From Streptomyces sp. TRM49041 (GTDB lineage Bacteria > Actinomycetota > Actinomycetes > Streptomycetales > Streptomycetaceae), in NCBI RefSeq assembly GCF_008271805.1, contig NZ_VSRY01000147.1, positions 186,001 through 250,000 of the forward strand: 64,000 nt of DNA, written 5' to 3'. The position numbers and the translations under genes are program-made. Positions 43,584 to 52,387 of this stretch are shown here, piece after piece (the first letter of the stretch is position 1; each line of letters opens with the position of its first letter). The notes under the pieces are model-generated. The model was given only the letters and a program-made list of their open reading frames with translations. It searched no databases and was not told where the DNA came from.

Positions 43584-44355
43584 CGCCTCGGGGAACACCC
43601 CCCGGAACGGGGCGGGGAACGGCACCGGCGACGAGGCCGTGCTGGTGGCGGACGACCTCTACGCCGGGTACGTACCGGGCGTCGACGTGCTGCGCGGCTG
43701 CAGCATCGAGGTGCGGCCCGGCGAGCTGGTCGGGGTGATCGGCCCGAACGGCGCGGGCAAGTCGACCCTGGCCAAGGCGGTGTTCGGGCTGCTGCGCGTC
43801 CGCGAGGGGACGGTGCGGCTGCACGGCGAGAACGTCACCAACCGGCCCGCGCACGAGCTGGTGCGGCGCGGCGTCGGCTACGTACCGCAGCTGGCGAACG
43901 TCTTCCCGGCGCTGACGGTCGAGGAGAACCTGCGCATGGGCGTGTACCTGCGGCCGAAGGACTTCGCCGGGCGGGCGGCCGCCGTCGGGGAGCTGTTCCC
44001 GGTGCTGGCCGCCCGGCGCAGGCAGAAGGCCGGTTCGATGTCCGGCGGTGAGCGGCAGATGCTCGCCATGGCCCGGGCGCTGATGATGGAGCCGCAGGTG
44101 CTGCTCCTCGACGAGCCGTCGGCGGGGCTGTCGCCGATCTACCAGGACCAGGTGTTCGAGCGGGTCAGGGAGATCAACGGCGCGGGCGTCGCCGTGCTCA
44201 TGGTCGAGCAGAACGCCCGCAAGTGCCTGCAGATCTGTGCCCGTGGGTACGTCCTGGACCAGGGCCGCAACGCACACACGGGCACAGGTGTGGAGTTGTT
44301 GCACGATCAGCGGGTGATCGACCTCTATCTCGGTACGCTCGCCCGCGTCCGCTGA
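43573..44355 (+). CDS. livF: Branched-chain amino acid ABC ATPase LivF
   Basis: A 260-residue ABC ATPase. Walker A GPNGAGKST, YVPQLANVFPALTVEENLRMG, signature MSGGERQMLAMARALM, Walker B VLLLDEPSAGLSP and VEQNARKCLQICARGYVLDQG are typical of LivF. An Asn/Gly-rich N-terminal extension of about 20 residues precedes the fold. ATG 43573 overlaps livG by 11 bases. Last gene of livHMGF, followed by a hairpin and the convergent binding-protein gene. Confidence 0.95.
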   Translation: MTGDASGNTPRNGAGNGTGDEAVLVADDLYAGYVPGVDVLRGCSIEVRPGELVGVIGPNGAGKSTLAKAVFGLLRVREGTVRLHGENVTNRPAHELVRRGVGYVPQLANVFPALTVEENLRMGVYLRPKDFAGRAAAVGELFPVLAARRRQKAGSMSGGERQMLAMARALMMEPQVLLLDEPSAGLSPIYQDQVFERVREINGAGVAVLMVEQNARKCLQICARGYVLDQGRNAHTGTGVELLHDQRVIDLYLGTLARVR

Positions 44356-44357
44356 CG

Positions 44358-44378
44358 CCTGTCGGCCCGGCCGACGGG
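44358..44378. terminator. Hairpin between livF and livK
   Basis: CCTGTCGG-CCCGG-CCGACGGG forms an 8-pair stem with one G-T pair in the 29-base gap between convergent genes. It can serve both strands. Confidence 0.6.
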
Positions 44379-44384
44379 ACGGGG

Positions 44385-45644
44385 TCAGTCCTCCACGCTC
44401 GTCTGCTCGGTCCGCACGGTCGTCAGCTCACCCTCCTCGGTGTACTCGTAGACCTCGATGGTCGCCTGGCTGGGCTCACCCGCGTCGGTGAAGTCGAGCG
44501 GGCCGCTCACACCGTCGTAGTCGATGTTCTTGCCGTCGGCGATCAGCTGCTTGCACTGGGCGAACGAGTTGCACTTCTCGCCGTCCTTGGTGACCGGGAT
44601 CATCTCCTTGACGAACTCGCGCGGGTCGTCGGTCTTCGCCTGCTCCGCCGCGAGCGCGATGGTGGTCACGCAGTCGAACGTCTGCGGTGCGAACTGCAGC
44701 ACGTTCAGGTTCGGCGCGAAGTCCTGCAGCGAGTTCACGAACTGCTCATTGGTCTCCGACGCCGGTGCCGTGCCCTTCATACCGGCGATACGGCCGGGGT
44801 CGTTCGGTGCGACGAGCCCGGGCAGCTCCTCGCTGCGGAGTCCGTCGGTGCCGTACACACCGCGCTGAGCGGGGCCGATACCGGCCTCGATCAGGCCCTG
44901 GATGATCTGCGTGCCCTCCTCGAAGGCGATGACGACGGTGGCGTCCGGCCGCGAGTTCTCGACCCTCTGGATCAGCTGGTCGAAGTTGGTGGCCTTCGGG
45001 TCGTAGGTCTCGGCGACCGTCACGGTGGTGCCGCCTGCCTCCAGAGCCTTCTGGGTGGCGTCCAGCAGCCCGCGTCCGTAGTCGTCGGCGCGCGCGACGA
45101 GGGCGACCCGCTCGTGCCCGTCGCCCTGGATGGTCTCCGCCAGGACCGGGCCCTGCAGGGCGTCGCTCGGCGCGGTACGGAAGTAGTAGCCGCCGTCGTC
45201 GTAGTCGGTGAAGGTCGGCGCGGTGTTGGAGCCGGAGCACTGGACGACGCCCTCACCGGTCACCCGGTCGATGAACGCCAGCGACATCGCGGAGGCGGCG
45301 GCGCCGACGATCGCGTCGACCCCGGCGTTCAGGACCCGGGCGGCCGACTGGGACGCCACGGCCTCCTGGCCGGCCTCGTCGGCTCCGACCACCTTCGGGA
45401 TCGGGTTGCCGAGGACGCCGCCGGCGTCGTTGATCGTCTTGATGGCGAAGTTGGTGGACTGGATCATGGGCGGCCCGAGGAAGGCCAGCTGTCCCGTCTC
45501 CGGGAGCACATAGCCGAGCTTGAGGACGTCGTCCTCGGCCGCCCGCGCCTCGGCGGACGCGGCGCCGCTGTTCGCGCCGCCCATGGCGACCAGGAGCGCG
45601 ACCGCACTCAGGAAGATCGCGGACCGCCGTATCGGGGTGTGCAT
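44385..45644 (-). CDS. livK: Branched-chain amino acid ABC substrate-binding protein
   Basis: A 419-residue type I periplasmic-binding protein of the Leu/Ile/Val family. The signal peptide (RRSAIFLSAVALLVAMGGANSGAASAEA) lacks a lipobox Cys, unusual for a binding protein of a Gram-positive organism. Body motifs are LKLGYVLPETGQLAFLGPPMIQSTNFAIKTINDAGGVLG, GVDAIVGAAASAMSLAFIDRVTG and GPLDFTDAGEPSQATIEVYEY. It is convergent to livHMGF rather than within it, so it can be expressed independently. ATG 45644 follows GGGAGGCGGAC. Confidence 0.93.
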   Translation of the reverse strand: MHTPIRRSAIFLSAVALLVAMGGANSGAASAEARAAEDDVLKLGYVLPETGQLAFLGPPMIQSTNFAIKTINDAGGVLGNPIPKVVGADEAGQEAVASQSAARVLNAGVDAIVGAAASAMSLAFIDRVTGEGVVQCSGSNTAPTFTDYDDGGYYFRTAPSDALQGPVLAETIQGDGHERVALVARADDYGRGLLDATQKALEAGGTTVTVAETYDPKATNFDQLIQRVENSRPDATVVIAFEEGTQIIQGLIEAGIGPAQRGVYGTDGLRSEELPGLVAPNDPGRIAGMKGTAPASETNEQFVNSLQDFAPNLNVLQFAPQTFDCVTTIALAAEQAKTDDPREFVKEMIPVTKDGEKCNSFAQCKQLIADGKNIDYDGVSGPLDFTDAGEPSQATIEVYEYTEEGELTTVRTEQTSVED

Positions 45645-45753
45645 GTCCGCCTCCCGTAGGTAGAGGCTGTGGTCTCTCTGTATCGAGCCTAGGACTCCTC
45701 CCGGGGTGGCGCGCTGTGGCCGGAGGGCCGGAGGTGTCGCCCGGACACCCGGT

Positions 45754-47052
45754 TCAGGGCCGTCCCCGCAGGTCGGACAGCAGGAGGTCCAGCTCTCGCT
45801 CCTCCTCGACCCGGATACCGGCTTCCGCGAGGGCCTCGGCGAGGTCGGGATCCCACGGTGTCCGGGTCGGGACACCTGTGAGAGGTCTGGGCGCGAGCTT
45901 CGAGTCGCTTCCCACGAGGGCCGCACGATAGTCGGCGGCGGTATACCGCCAGGGACGCCACGGAACGCGGCTCAGCAGGGCTCCGGCGATCCGAAGGCCA
46001 CCCCAGTCGAAGTCGCCGTGATAGTAGAGGTCCGAGCCGTTGCCGTGCAGGTGGCGCAGCAGGGCGAGTGCGGCGGCCGAGGGCTGGCCCTGGAGACAGA
46101 TCATGGGCGGGCAGGCGGGGCCGAGGGCGTCCGCCGCCGCGGCGAGGACTGCCGGGTTCTCGCAGATCCGTACCGCTGGGGAGGCGACGGAGGGCGGGCG
46201 TCGGATGAGCTGGCGGAGTGTCAGGACGGCTGGTTCGCCTTCGTCGGCCGTCCAGTCGAGGGCGGGGGTCCCTCGCAGGTTCAGGGTGAGGACCGTCGAG
46301 GACAGTTCGTCCTTCAGCAGGCCTGCCGATGCCCAGGCGTCCCGCCGCCATTCGGCGCCGCTGCCGTCGGCGAACCCTGTCAGAGCGCGGATCCCGGACA
46401 GTGTGAGAGTGGCCTGCGGCGTGCCGTCGTCCAGGGCGTGGGCCGAGCCGAGGACGTGGGCGGCGAAGGCTGCCAGCGAGACGGCGGGCTCGGCCGGAAG
46501 CGCGCGGAGAGCGGCGCAGACCCCCGTGAGCAGGGTGTGCACGGCGCCGGGGGTGCGGCCAAGACGCCGGGCGAGGCCGTCGGCCCGCACCCTCGCGGCC
46601 CAGGCGGCGAGCTCGGGCCGGTCCAGGACGAGCGCGTCGAGGGGTGCGTACGCCCGGTCCCAAGCAGCGTCCTCCGCCGCCCTGACCTGGGCGAGCGGGG
46701 TGACGGGGCCGGTGAGGGCCGTGACGGCGGCGGCGAGGCCGTCCGGGCTGATGCCCGAACGGCGCAGCACGGCGTCGACGGCTTCCAGCCGTACGGTGAG
46801 GGAACGGCCACCCCCCGGGGCTCGGGCCAGCAGCCGTTCGACCGCGGAACGCTGGCCTGGAGTGGGGGCGGCCAGGGAGACGGCGCCGGTGAGGGGTTGC
46901 CCGGCCGCGAGCCGACCGCGTACCCGTTCGACGAGCCACCCGAACTCCGGCGCGCCCAGGAGGCGGCGCAGTCGGGGCACGTCGACCGTGCCGTCGGCGA
47001 CCCGCCCCGCTGCGGCGCCGGGCGCTGCGTACCCGTCGTGCGTCAGGTCCAC
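45754..47052 (-). CDS. jetD: Wadjet type II nuclease subunit JetD (TIGR02679 family)
   Basis: A 432-residue DUF3322/DUF2399-type protein, the Toprim nuclease subunit of the Wadjet anti-plasmid system. The C-terminal Toprim fold shows the acidic set: Glu298 in ICENPAVLAAAADALG and Asp347/Asp349 in YYHGDFDWGGLRIAGALL. A winged-helix-like N-terminal arm precedes it. In the family JetD cuts circular DNA extruded by the JetABC SMC motor. It is the last gene of jetABCD: its GTG 47052 overlaps the jetC end by 10 bases. No lesions are visible. Confidence 0.93.
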   Translation of the reverse strand: MDLTHDGYAAPGAAAGRVADGTVDVPRLRRLLGAPEFGWLVERVRGRLAAGQPLTGAVSLAAPTPGQRSAVERLLARAPGGGRSLTVRLEAVDAVLRRSGISPDGLAAAVTALTGPVTPLAQVRAAEDAAWDRAYAPLDALVLDRPELAAWAARVRADGLARRLGRTPGAVHTLLTGVCAALRALPAEPAVSLAAFAAHVLGSAHALDDGTPQATLTLSGIRALTGFADGSGAEWRRDAWASAGLLKDELSSTVLTLNLRGTPALDWTADEGEPAVLTLRQLIRRPPSVASPAVRICENPAVLAAAADALGPACPPMICLQGQPSAAALALLRHLHGNGSDLYYHGDFDWGGLRIAGALLSRVPWRPWRYTAADYRAALVGSDSKLAPRPLTGVPTRTPWDPDLAEALAEAGIRVEEERELDLLLSDLRGRP

Positions 47053-50000
47053 TGTGGCTCCCGTTCCGGCCGGGCGGCCGCGTCCGGTGCCGGTTGCCGC
47101 GCGGGGTCGTCACGGCGCTGTCGTCTCGTACCGTCCCACTCCCAGCGGGTGACGAGGACCGCCGCCACCTCGTCCGTGCGCGACAGCTGGGCGATGGCGA
47201 TGCCGGGGACCTGTGGGTAGCAGGCCCATTCCCGTTCGCTGGTCATCACCACGTCCAGGTCGAAGGCGCTCAGCAGGCCGAGGCACTTGGCTCGCGAGTC
47301 GTCGTCCACTCCCGCGAACGCCTCGTCCAGCGTGACCAGACGGGGCGCGTGCGGGCTGCCCGCGCTCGCGTAGTGCGAGGAGGCGGCGGCGAACAGCGGT
47401 ACGGAGACGGCGAGGACGCGTTCGCCGCCGGAGGCGGGGCCGGTGGCCGGGACCCAGCGCCCGTGCTGGTGGCGTTCGACGCCGAACTCGTGCCAGGAGC
47501 GGTAGTCGAGCGCGGCGGTGAGGTGTTCGAGCCAGCTGCCCGAGCCGTCGTCGGACTGCTGGCGGGCGATCTGGGCCTGGAGGAACTCGCCGACCGCCGT
47601 GCGGTCCTCGGCGGTCCACGCGTCGGCGGACTGGCGCAGCCGCTCCCGGGCCTGGGCGAGTCCGGGCGGGGCCTTGCGCGAGGGCCGCCATACCAGCCGG
47701 AGCTTCATGCCGGTGGAGGTGGGGCGGTCCTCCAGTTCGGCGTTCATGTCCCGCACCTGGCGTTCGGCAGTGCCGATGAGTTCCTGGAGGGTGCCCGCGA
47801 CCTCGTTGATCAGGTGGGTTTCGAGGATCTCCCGTTCGTGCGCGGACAGGATGCGGGTGAGCTCGCCGACCTCCTTGGCGAGCGCTTCGGCGAGTTCGGG
47901 TACGGCCCGCTCGCGGCCCTGGTAGACGATGTCGACGACCATGCCGTCCTCGACCATGCGGGCCGAGGCGCTGTGTCCGTGCCGGGAGAGGGTGTCCTGG
48001 AGGGTCTTGAGTTCTTCACTGAGCCGACGCTGGACGCGCTCCCAGGCGGCATCCGTGTCGTCGACCGAGGAGAGTCCGGTCTCGATGGCGCGGGCGAGCG
48101 CGATGGCCGGGGTGGCGGCCCAGGAGCCGTCGTCGGCGGCGGGGACCGCGAGTTCGGGCAGCGCGACCGCGACCAGGCCAGTGGCCGTGAAGCCCTGGAG
48201 CGCGGCGATGGCCGCCGCGCGTGCGCCGACGGCTTCCGTGAGGTCCTTCTCCAGCTGCTCGATCCGCCCCTCCGCCCGGCCGGCCTCCCGATCCGCCTCC
48301 GCGTGACGCCGCAGGGCGGACTTCTGGTCGGCCTCGCACATCCGCTGCGCCTCGGCAGTCTCGGCGAGTCGCCGTTCGAGCTCCGCGACGGCCACTCCGA
48401 CGGTGGAGCGCAAGGTCAGGTGGCGCTCGTCCGCCGCTGCCGCCTCATGCTCCGCGTCTTCGGCCCGCTGGGCGAGGTCGACGGCCCGCCGCTGCGCGTC
48501 GGTCGCCTCGGCGCGCTCGTCGTCGACCTGGCGTGCGGCCTCGCCTTGTTCGCGCACCGCGGGCCACAGGGCGGCCAGCGCGGCAGCGAGGGAGCCGAGG
48601 GCGTGACGTACGGCGGTGAGTCCGGCCCGGTCGGCGGGTAGCCCCAGATCGGTGGCGCTCTCGGTGAGTTCGGCGGCGGCACGCTCGGCTTGCCCGGCCA
48701 CCTCGGTCACCTCGGCGGCACGCTCCTCGCACCGCATGCGGGCCTTGCGTACGGTGTCGGCGGCGGCGCTCACGAGCGCGTGTGCCCGGGTGAGCGGCGA
48801 CTCGTCGGGGACGGAGGCGAGTTCGGTGTCGAGCGTGCGACGGCGGCCTGCGATCGCCTCGGATCGGTCCGCGACGACTGCCGACTCCTCGCGCAGGGCG
48901 GCGAGTTCGATGCCGACCGCGGCGACACGGGCCCTCCGTGCCGCCTCGCGCGCGCCTTCGCCGATGTACTCGGCGGCGGGCTTGGCCCATGTGCCGGTGA
49001 GCGCGCCGACCCGGAAGCGTCCGTCCGCTGCCACCCATGTCCCGGCTCCTCCCCCGCTGTCCAGGCCGATGGCGGCGAGCAGACCGATCACCGTCGCTTC
49101 GTCCGGGGTCGCGGCCCGTCCGTCGCCGTGGCCCATGGCCGGGCGCAGCACGTCGGCGAGCGAGGGGCCGCTGACCGGTCCGTTCGACGGGGAGAGCAGC
49201 ACGTCGTGCCCGTTCACGGCGAGGGCGGAGCCGTCGGGGAGCACCCAGGCGTCGAGGAGGCCGGAGGCTTCCAGCGCCGCTTCGAGCCCCGCGCGTTCGG
49301 GTTCGGGCAGGTCGTCACGGAAGTCGACCAGGCGCCAGAGCGGGGCGCCCGGCAGCTGTTCGCGAAGGCCGGGGGTGCGGGTGGCAGGGGGCCGGGGCTC
49401 GCGTCCTCCGCCGGCTTCCAGGGCGGCGAGCTCCCGCCGCGCCTCGTCGGTGCGCTCCGCCAGCTCGGAGGCCCGGCGGGCGGCTTCGGCCGCCTGATCG
49501 GCGAGGTCCGCCGAGCGGACGGTGTGCGCCCTGGCTGCGTGGACGCGTGCCGGGTAGGGGCCGTCGAGGTGACGGGTCCATTCCTGGAGTTCGTCGAGGA
49601 GGCCGGTCTCGTCGGGGAAGGCCAGCTCCGTCCAGGCCCGGGCGCAGTCGCGTACGTCGTCCAGGAGGACCTGTCCGGCCCGCGCGCAGCCCTCCTCCGT
49701 CGCGCCGTGCGCTTCGGCGGCCAGAGCGAGGTCGGTCTCCGCCTCGTCGAGACGGCCCGACGCCCGGCGGTGCGCGGCGGCGGCCCGCTCGGCTGCTTCG
49801 AGGAGGCCCTCGACGTGGGCGAGGGAGCGCTGGGCGCGGCCCGCGGCGTCCTCGGCGGCGCGCCGCAGTTCGGGCTCCGGCAGCCGGTCGTCCAGGGGCA
49901 GGGCGATGTGCGCGGCGGTGGCGTGCTCCCTCGCCTGGGCGAAGGTCTCCTGGACCCTGAGCCGCGTGGCACGGAGCCGGTTCTCGGCAGCGCCGAGCCG

Positions 50001-51158
50001 CCCGAGCACCTTGGTGTGGAGAGCCGTCGCCTGCTCCCGGTCCCCCCGCGCCCGGTCCGCCGCCTGCGCCGTTCGCGTCATGGCCAGCGCGGCGTGCTCC
50101 AGTTCCCGCGCGTCGCGCATCTCGGGCGCCTCGCGCAGGGCCTTGTCCTGGGCCCGCAGGCGTTCCGCGGTCTCCGCCAGGGAGCTGATCTCCTCCCCGG
50201 CCGCCGCCCGCTTCTCCTCGGCGCGCCTGCGCCGCTCCTGTGCCTCGGCCAGATCCCGTTGCACGCGCTCGTAGCGGGAGTGTTCGGCACGCGGAAGCCG
50301 TGCCCGGCGGCGGGTGGCGATGCGGGCGTACCGCCGGTAGTGCTCCAGGAAGGTGGAGGCGGCCCGTTCGGCGGCGGAGGCGGCGGCGAGCTCGTCCTTC
50401 TCCTCGTCGAGGGAGCGGAACGCCTCGGCCACGTCGGCGATGACGGCCTGGTCCATGGGCGGCAGGGCCTCGGTGAGAGCGCGGGAGAGGGCGGCTTCGT
50501 TGGGTCGCTTGGAGAGCTGGGGCTGACGCAGCTGGACGAGCAGGTCGACCAGGGCGGCGTACCGCTGCTCTCCGAGGCCGAAGAGTGCTTCGTCGACGGC
50601 TCGGCGATATGCCTTGGCCTGGTCGTACACCATGCCGTGCCCGGCGACCGCTTCGGCGAGCCGATCCCGGGACAGGGCCGTGCCGGTGGCGTCGAGCAGC
50701 CGGAAGGTCTCCTCCGTGCGCTCGGTGGAGCCGTGGTCGACACGCCGGCGGGTGACGGCGTACCAGTGGCGGGCGACGCCCCGCCCGCTGACGGCCTTGA
50801 GCCCGCACAGCAGTGTACGGAAGTGCTGCTCGCCGGTCGTGTCGTCGAGCCTGCCGAACTCGATCCACGTGTAGCCGAGCCGTTCGGAGTGCGGGTGCTC
50901 GCCTCCGAGGAGCAGGTTCCACTCCATCCTCTTGCCGGGGTCGCCGTCGGGTTCGACGCGGCGCGGGCTGAGGTCGCCGTCGAGCAGGAACGGCAGCGTC
51001 AGGGCGAGCACCTTGGACTTGCCGGTGCCGTTGTTGCCGCGCAGCAGCAGGCGCCCGTCCCGGAAGTGGAACTCCTCCACGTCGTAGTGGAACAGGTCGA
51101 CGAGCCCGACGCGCAGGGGCTGCCAGCGGGATCGCCGTGGGGTCGGGAGGCGGGTCAC
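47043..51158 (-). CDS. jetC: Wadjet type II SMC/MukB-like ATPase JetC (TIGR02680 family)
   Basis: A 1371-residue SMC-like ATPase. Walker A is RGNNGTGKS (about 40-48), followed by long Ala/Glu/Arg-rich coiled coils with a central hinge-like region. The C-terminal head has the signature SGGERVLAVS (about 1243) and Walker B LVTLDEAFAGVDDDSR (about 1274). In known Wadjet complexes this dimer extrudes loops of plasmid DNA with the kleisin JetA and KITE JetB. Its GTG start overlaps the jetB stop as GTGA. Full length for the family, motifs intact. Confidence 0.95.
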   Translation of the reverse strand: MTRLPTPRRSRWQPLRVGLVDLFHYDVEEFHFRDGRLLLRGNNGTGKSKVLALTLPFLLDGDLSPRRVEPDGDPGKRMEWNLLLGGEHPHSERLGYTWIEFGRLDDTTGEQHFRTLLCGLKAVSGRGVARHWYAVTRRRVDHGSTERTEETFRLLDATGTALSRDRLAEAVAGHGMVYDQAKAYRRAVDEALFGLGEQRYAALVDLLVQLRQPQLSKRPNEAALSRALTEALPPMDQAVIADVAEAFRSLDEEKDELAAASAAERAASTFLEHYRRYARIATRRRARLPRAEHSRYERVQRDLAEAQERRRRAEEKRAAAGEEISSLAETAERLRAQDKALREAPEMRDARELEHAALAMTRTAQAADRARGDREQATALHTKVLGRLGAAENRLRATRLRVQETFAQAREHATAAHIALPLDDRLPEPELRRAAEDAAGRAQRSLAHVEGLLEAAERAAAAHRRASGRLDEAETDLALAAEAHGATEEGCARAGQVLLDDVRDCARAWTELAFPDETGLLDELQEWTRHLDGPYPARVHAARAHTVRSADLADQAAEAARRASELAERTDEARRELAALEAGGGREPRPPATRTPGLREQLPGAPLWRLVDFRDDLPEPERAGLEAALEASGLLDAWVLPDGSALAVNGHDVLLSPSNGPVSGPSLADVLRPAMGHGDGRAATPDEATVIGLLAAIGLDSGGGAGTWVAADGRFRVGALTGTWAKPAAEYIGEGAREAARRARVAAVGIELAALREESAVVADRSEAIAGRRRTLDTELASVPDESPLTRAHALVSAAADTVRKARMRCEERAAEVTEVAGQAERAAAELTESATDLGLPADRAGLTAVRHALGSLAAALAALWPAVREQGEAARQVDDERAEATDAQRRAVDLAQRAEDAEHEAAAADERHLTLRSTVGVAVAELERRLAETAEAQRMCEADQKSALRRHAEADREAGRAEGRIEQLEKDLTEAVGARAAAIAALQGFTATGLVAVALPELAVPAADDGSWAATPAIALARAIETGLSSVDDTDAAWERVQRRLSEELKTLQDTLSRHGHSASARMVEDGMVVDIVYQGRERAVPELAEALAKEVGELTRILSAHEREILETHLINEVAGTLQELIGTAERQVRDMNAELEDRPTSTGMKLRLVWRPSRKAPPGLAQARERLRQSADAWTAEDRTAVGEFLQAQIARQQSDDGSGSWLEHLTAALDYRSWHEFGVERHQHGRWVPATGPASGGERVLAVSVPLFAAASSHYASAGSPHAPRLVTLDEAFAGVDDDSRAKCLGLLSAFDLDVVMTSEREWACYPQVPGIAIAQLSRTDEVAAVLVTRWEWDGTRRQRRDDPARQPAPDAAARPEREPQWT

Positions 51159-52387
51159 GGAGCGGCCTTTCGCTGTGGGGGCACTGAGGCGGAGCCGGGC
51201 TCGCGGATGACGGTCTCGCCGACCGCGTACCGGGCGAGGGCGGGGCGGGCCGCGACCGTGTGCCGGGTACGGGCGACCAGGCCGAGCGCGGTGAGCCGGG
51301 CGACGGCCTGTTCGACGAGCTCGGTCTCCATACCCGGCTCCCGGGCGGACTTCGACCAGAAGCCGCCGTGCTCGGCCGCGAGTTCGCGGACTCGGAGGGC
51401 GAGGGCTCCGAGGGTGACCGGCCCGTCGGCGCCGGCGAGATGCTCGGCGATCAGCAGGGTGATGTGGCCGTGGGTGCCCTGTTCGGGCATGCGGAGGTCG
51501 GTCAGGTCGTCGTCGGGGTCGACCATGGCGAGCCCCTCGGCCCGCACCTCGGCGACGAGTCCCGTCAGCTCGGTGATCCGGGCGGTGAGGAAGCCGCGCT
51601 GTCGGGTGAGGTAGCCGAGCTCGGCGTCGGTCAGTTCGTCGTAGTAGAGCACCGGGTCGTCGAGGAGCCTTCGGGTGAGTGAGCGGCGCATGGCGCGGAA
51701 GCGCAGCTCGTCGCTGTCCAGGGCGGTTTCCGCGACGAGCTCGGCGAGCCGGTCCTCGAGGTTGTCCGCCCGCACGGTGGAGGGGCCCCGCCGGGTGGCG
51801 AGGAGGCCGGCCAGGACCCGGCGTTCCACGTCGTACAGGACGTCGCCCACCCCGCTGACGTACGCCTCCTCCTCGCCCGCGACGCGCCGCAGCACTCCGA
51901 GGTCGAGCAGGAGCCGTACGACGGCGGCGAGGTCGAGGCGCTCGTCACGGCGTTCCAGAACGAACTCGACACCCGCGGCGGCGAGTCGGGGATCGGCGGC
52001 GTCGAGGACGATCTGGTCGGCGAGGCGCCCGAGAGCGATCTGGGCCTCGCCGCGTTCCAGGGCGGCGAGCGCGAGGCAGAACAGGACGTAGCGGCGACGG
52101 GTGAAGGGGGCGGCGCCCCGGCTCGCCTCTCGGGCCGGGTGCGTGGGGTCGGTGAGGACGCCGGGCGTCTTGCGCAGCCGCGCCGTCTCGGCGTCCGCCT
52201 GGAGGGACCAGCCCGTGTTGCGGTCGAACCACTCCCGGAGTTCGGTCGCGTGCCGGCGGACGAGACGGAATTCGTCGGCGTGCCGGCCGCGCGCGAGAAG
52301 GAGGGGGTGCTTCAGCAGGGCGCGCGCTGCTTTGCGCAGGTCGGCGGCGTGCTGGCCCTCCAGCACCTCGGCGAGCGGTGCGGTCAT
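51155..52387 (-). CDS. jetB: Wadjet type II KITE-like subunit JetB (TIGR02678 family)
   Basis: A 410-residue protein matching the JetB/MukE-like accessory subunit of Wadjet. Characteristic text includes RKAARALLKHPLLLARGRHADEFRLVRRHATELREWFDRNTGW, FTRRRYVLFCLALAALERGEAQIALGRLAD and DVLYDVERRVLAGLLAT. Winged-helix segments are apparent but there is no catalytic motif; the role is structural, bridging kleisin and DNA. The ATG at 52387 overlaps the jetA stop (ATGA), and its stop overlaps jetC. Confidence 0.92.
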   Translation of the reverse strand: MTAPLAEVLEGQHAADLRKAARALLKHPLLLARGRHADEFRLVRRHATELREWFDRNTGWSLQADAETARLRKTPGVLTDPTHPAREASRGAAPFTRRRYVLFCLALAALERGEAQIALGRLADQIVLDAADPRLAAAGVEFVLERRDERLDLAAVVRLLLDLGVLRRVAGEEEAYVSGVGDVLYDVERRVLAGLLATRRGPSTVRADNLEDRLAELVAETALDSDELRFRAMRRSLTRRLLDDPVLYYDELTDAELGYLTRQRGFLTARITELTGLVAEVRAEGLAMVDPDDDLTDLRMPEQGTHGHITLLIAEHLAGADGPVTLGALALRVRELAAEHGGFWSKSAREPGMETELVEQAVARLTALGLVARTRHTVAARPALARYAVGETVIREPGSASVPPQRKAAP

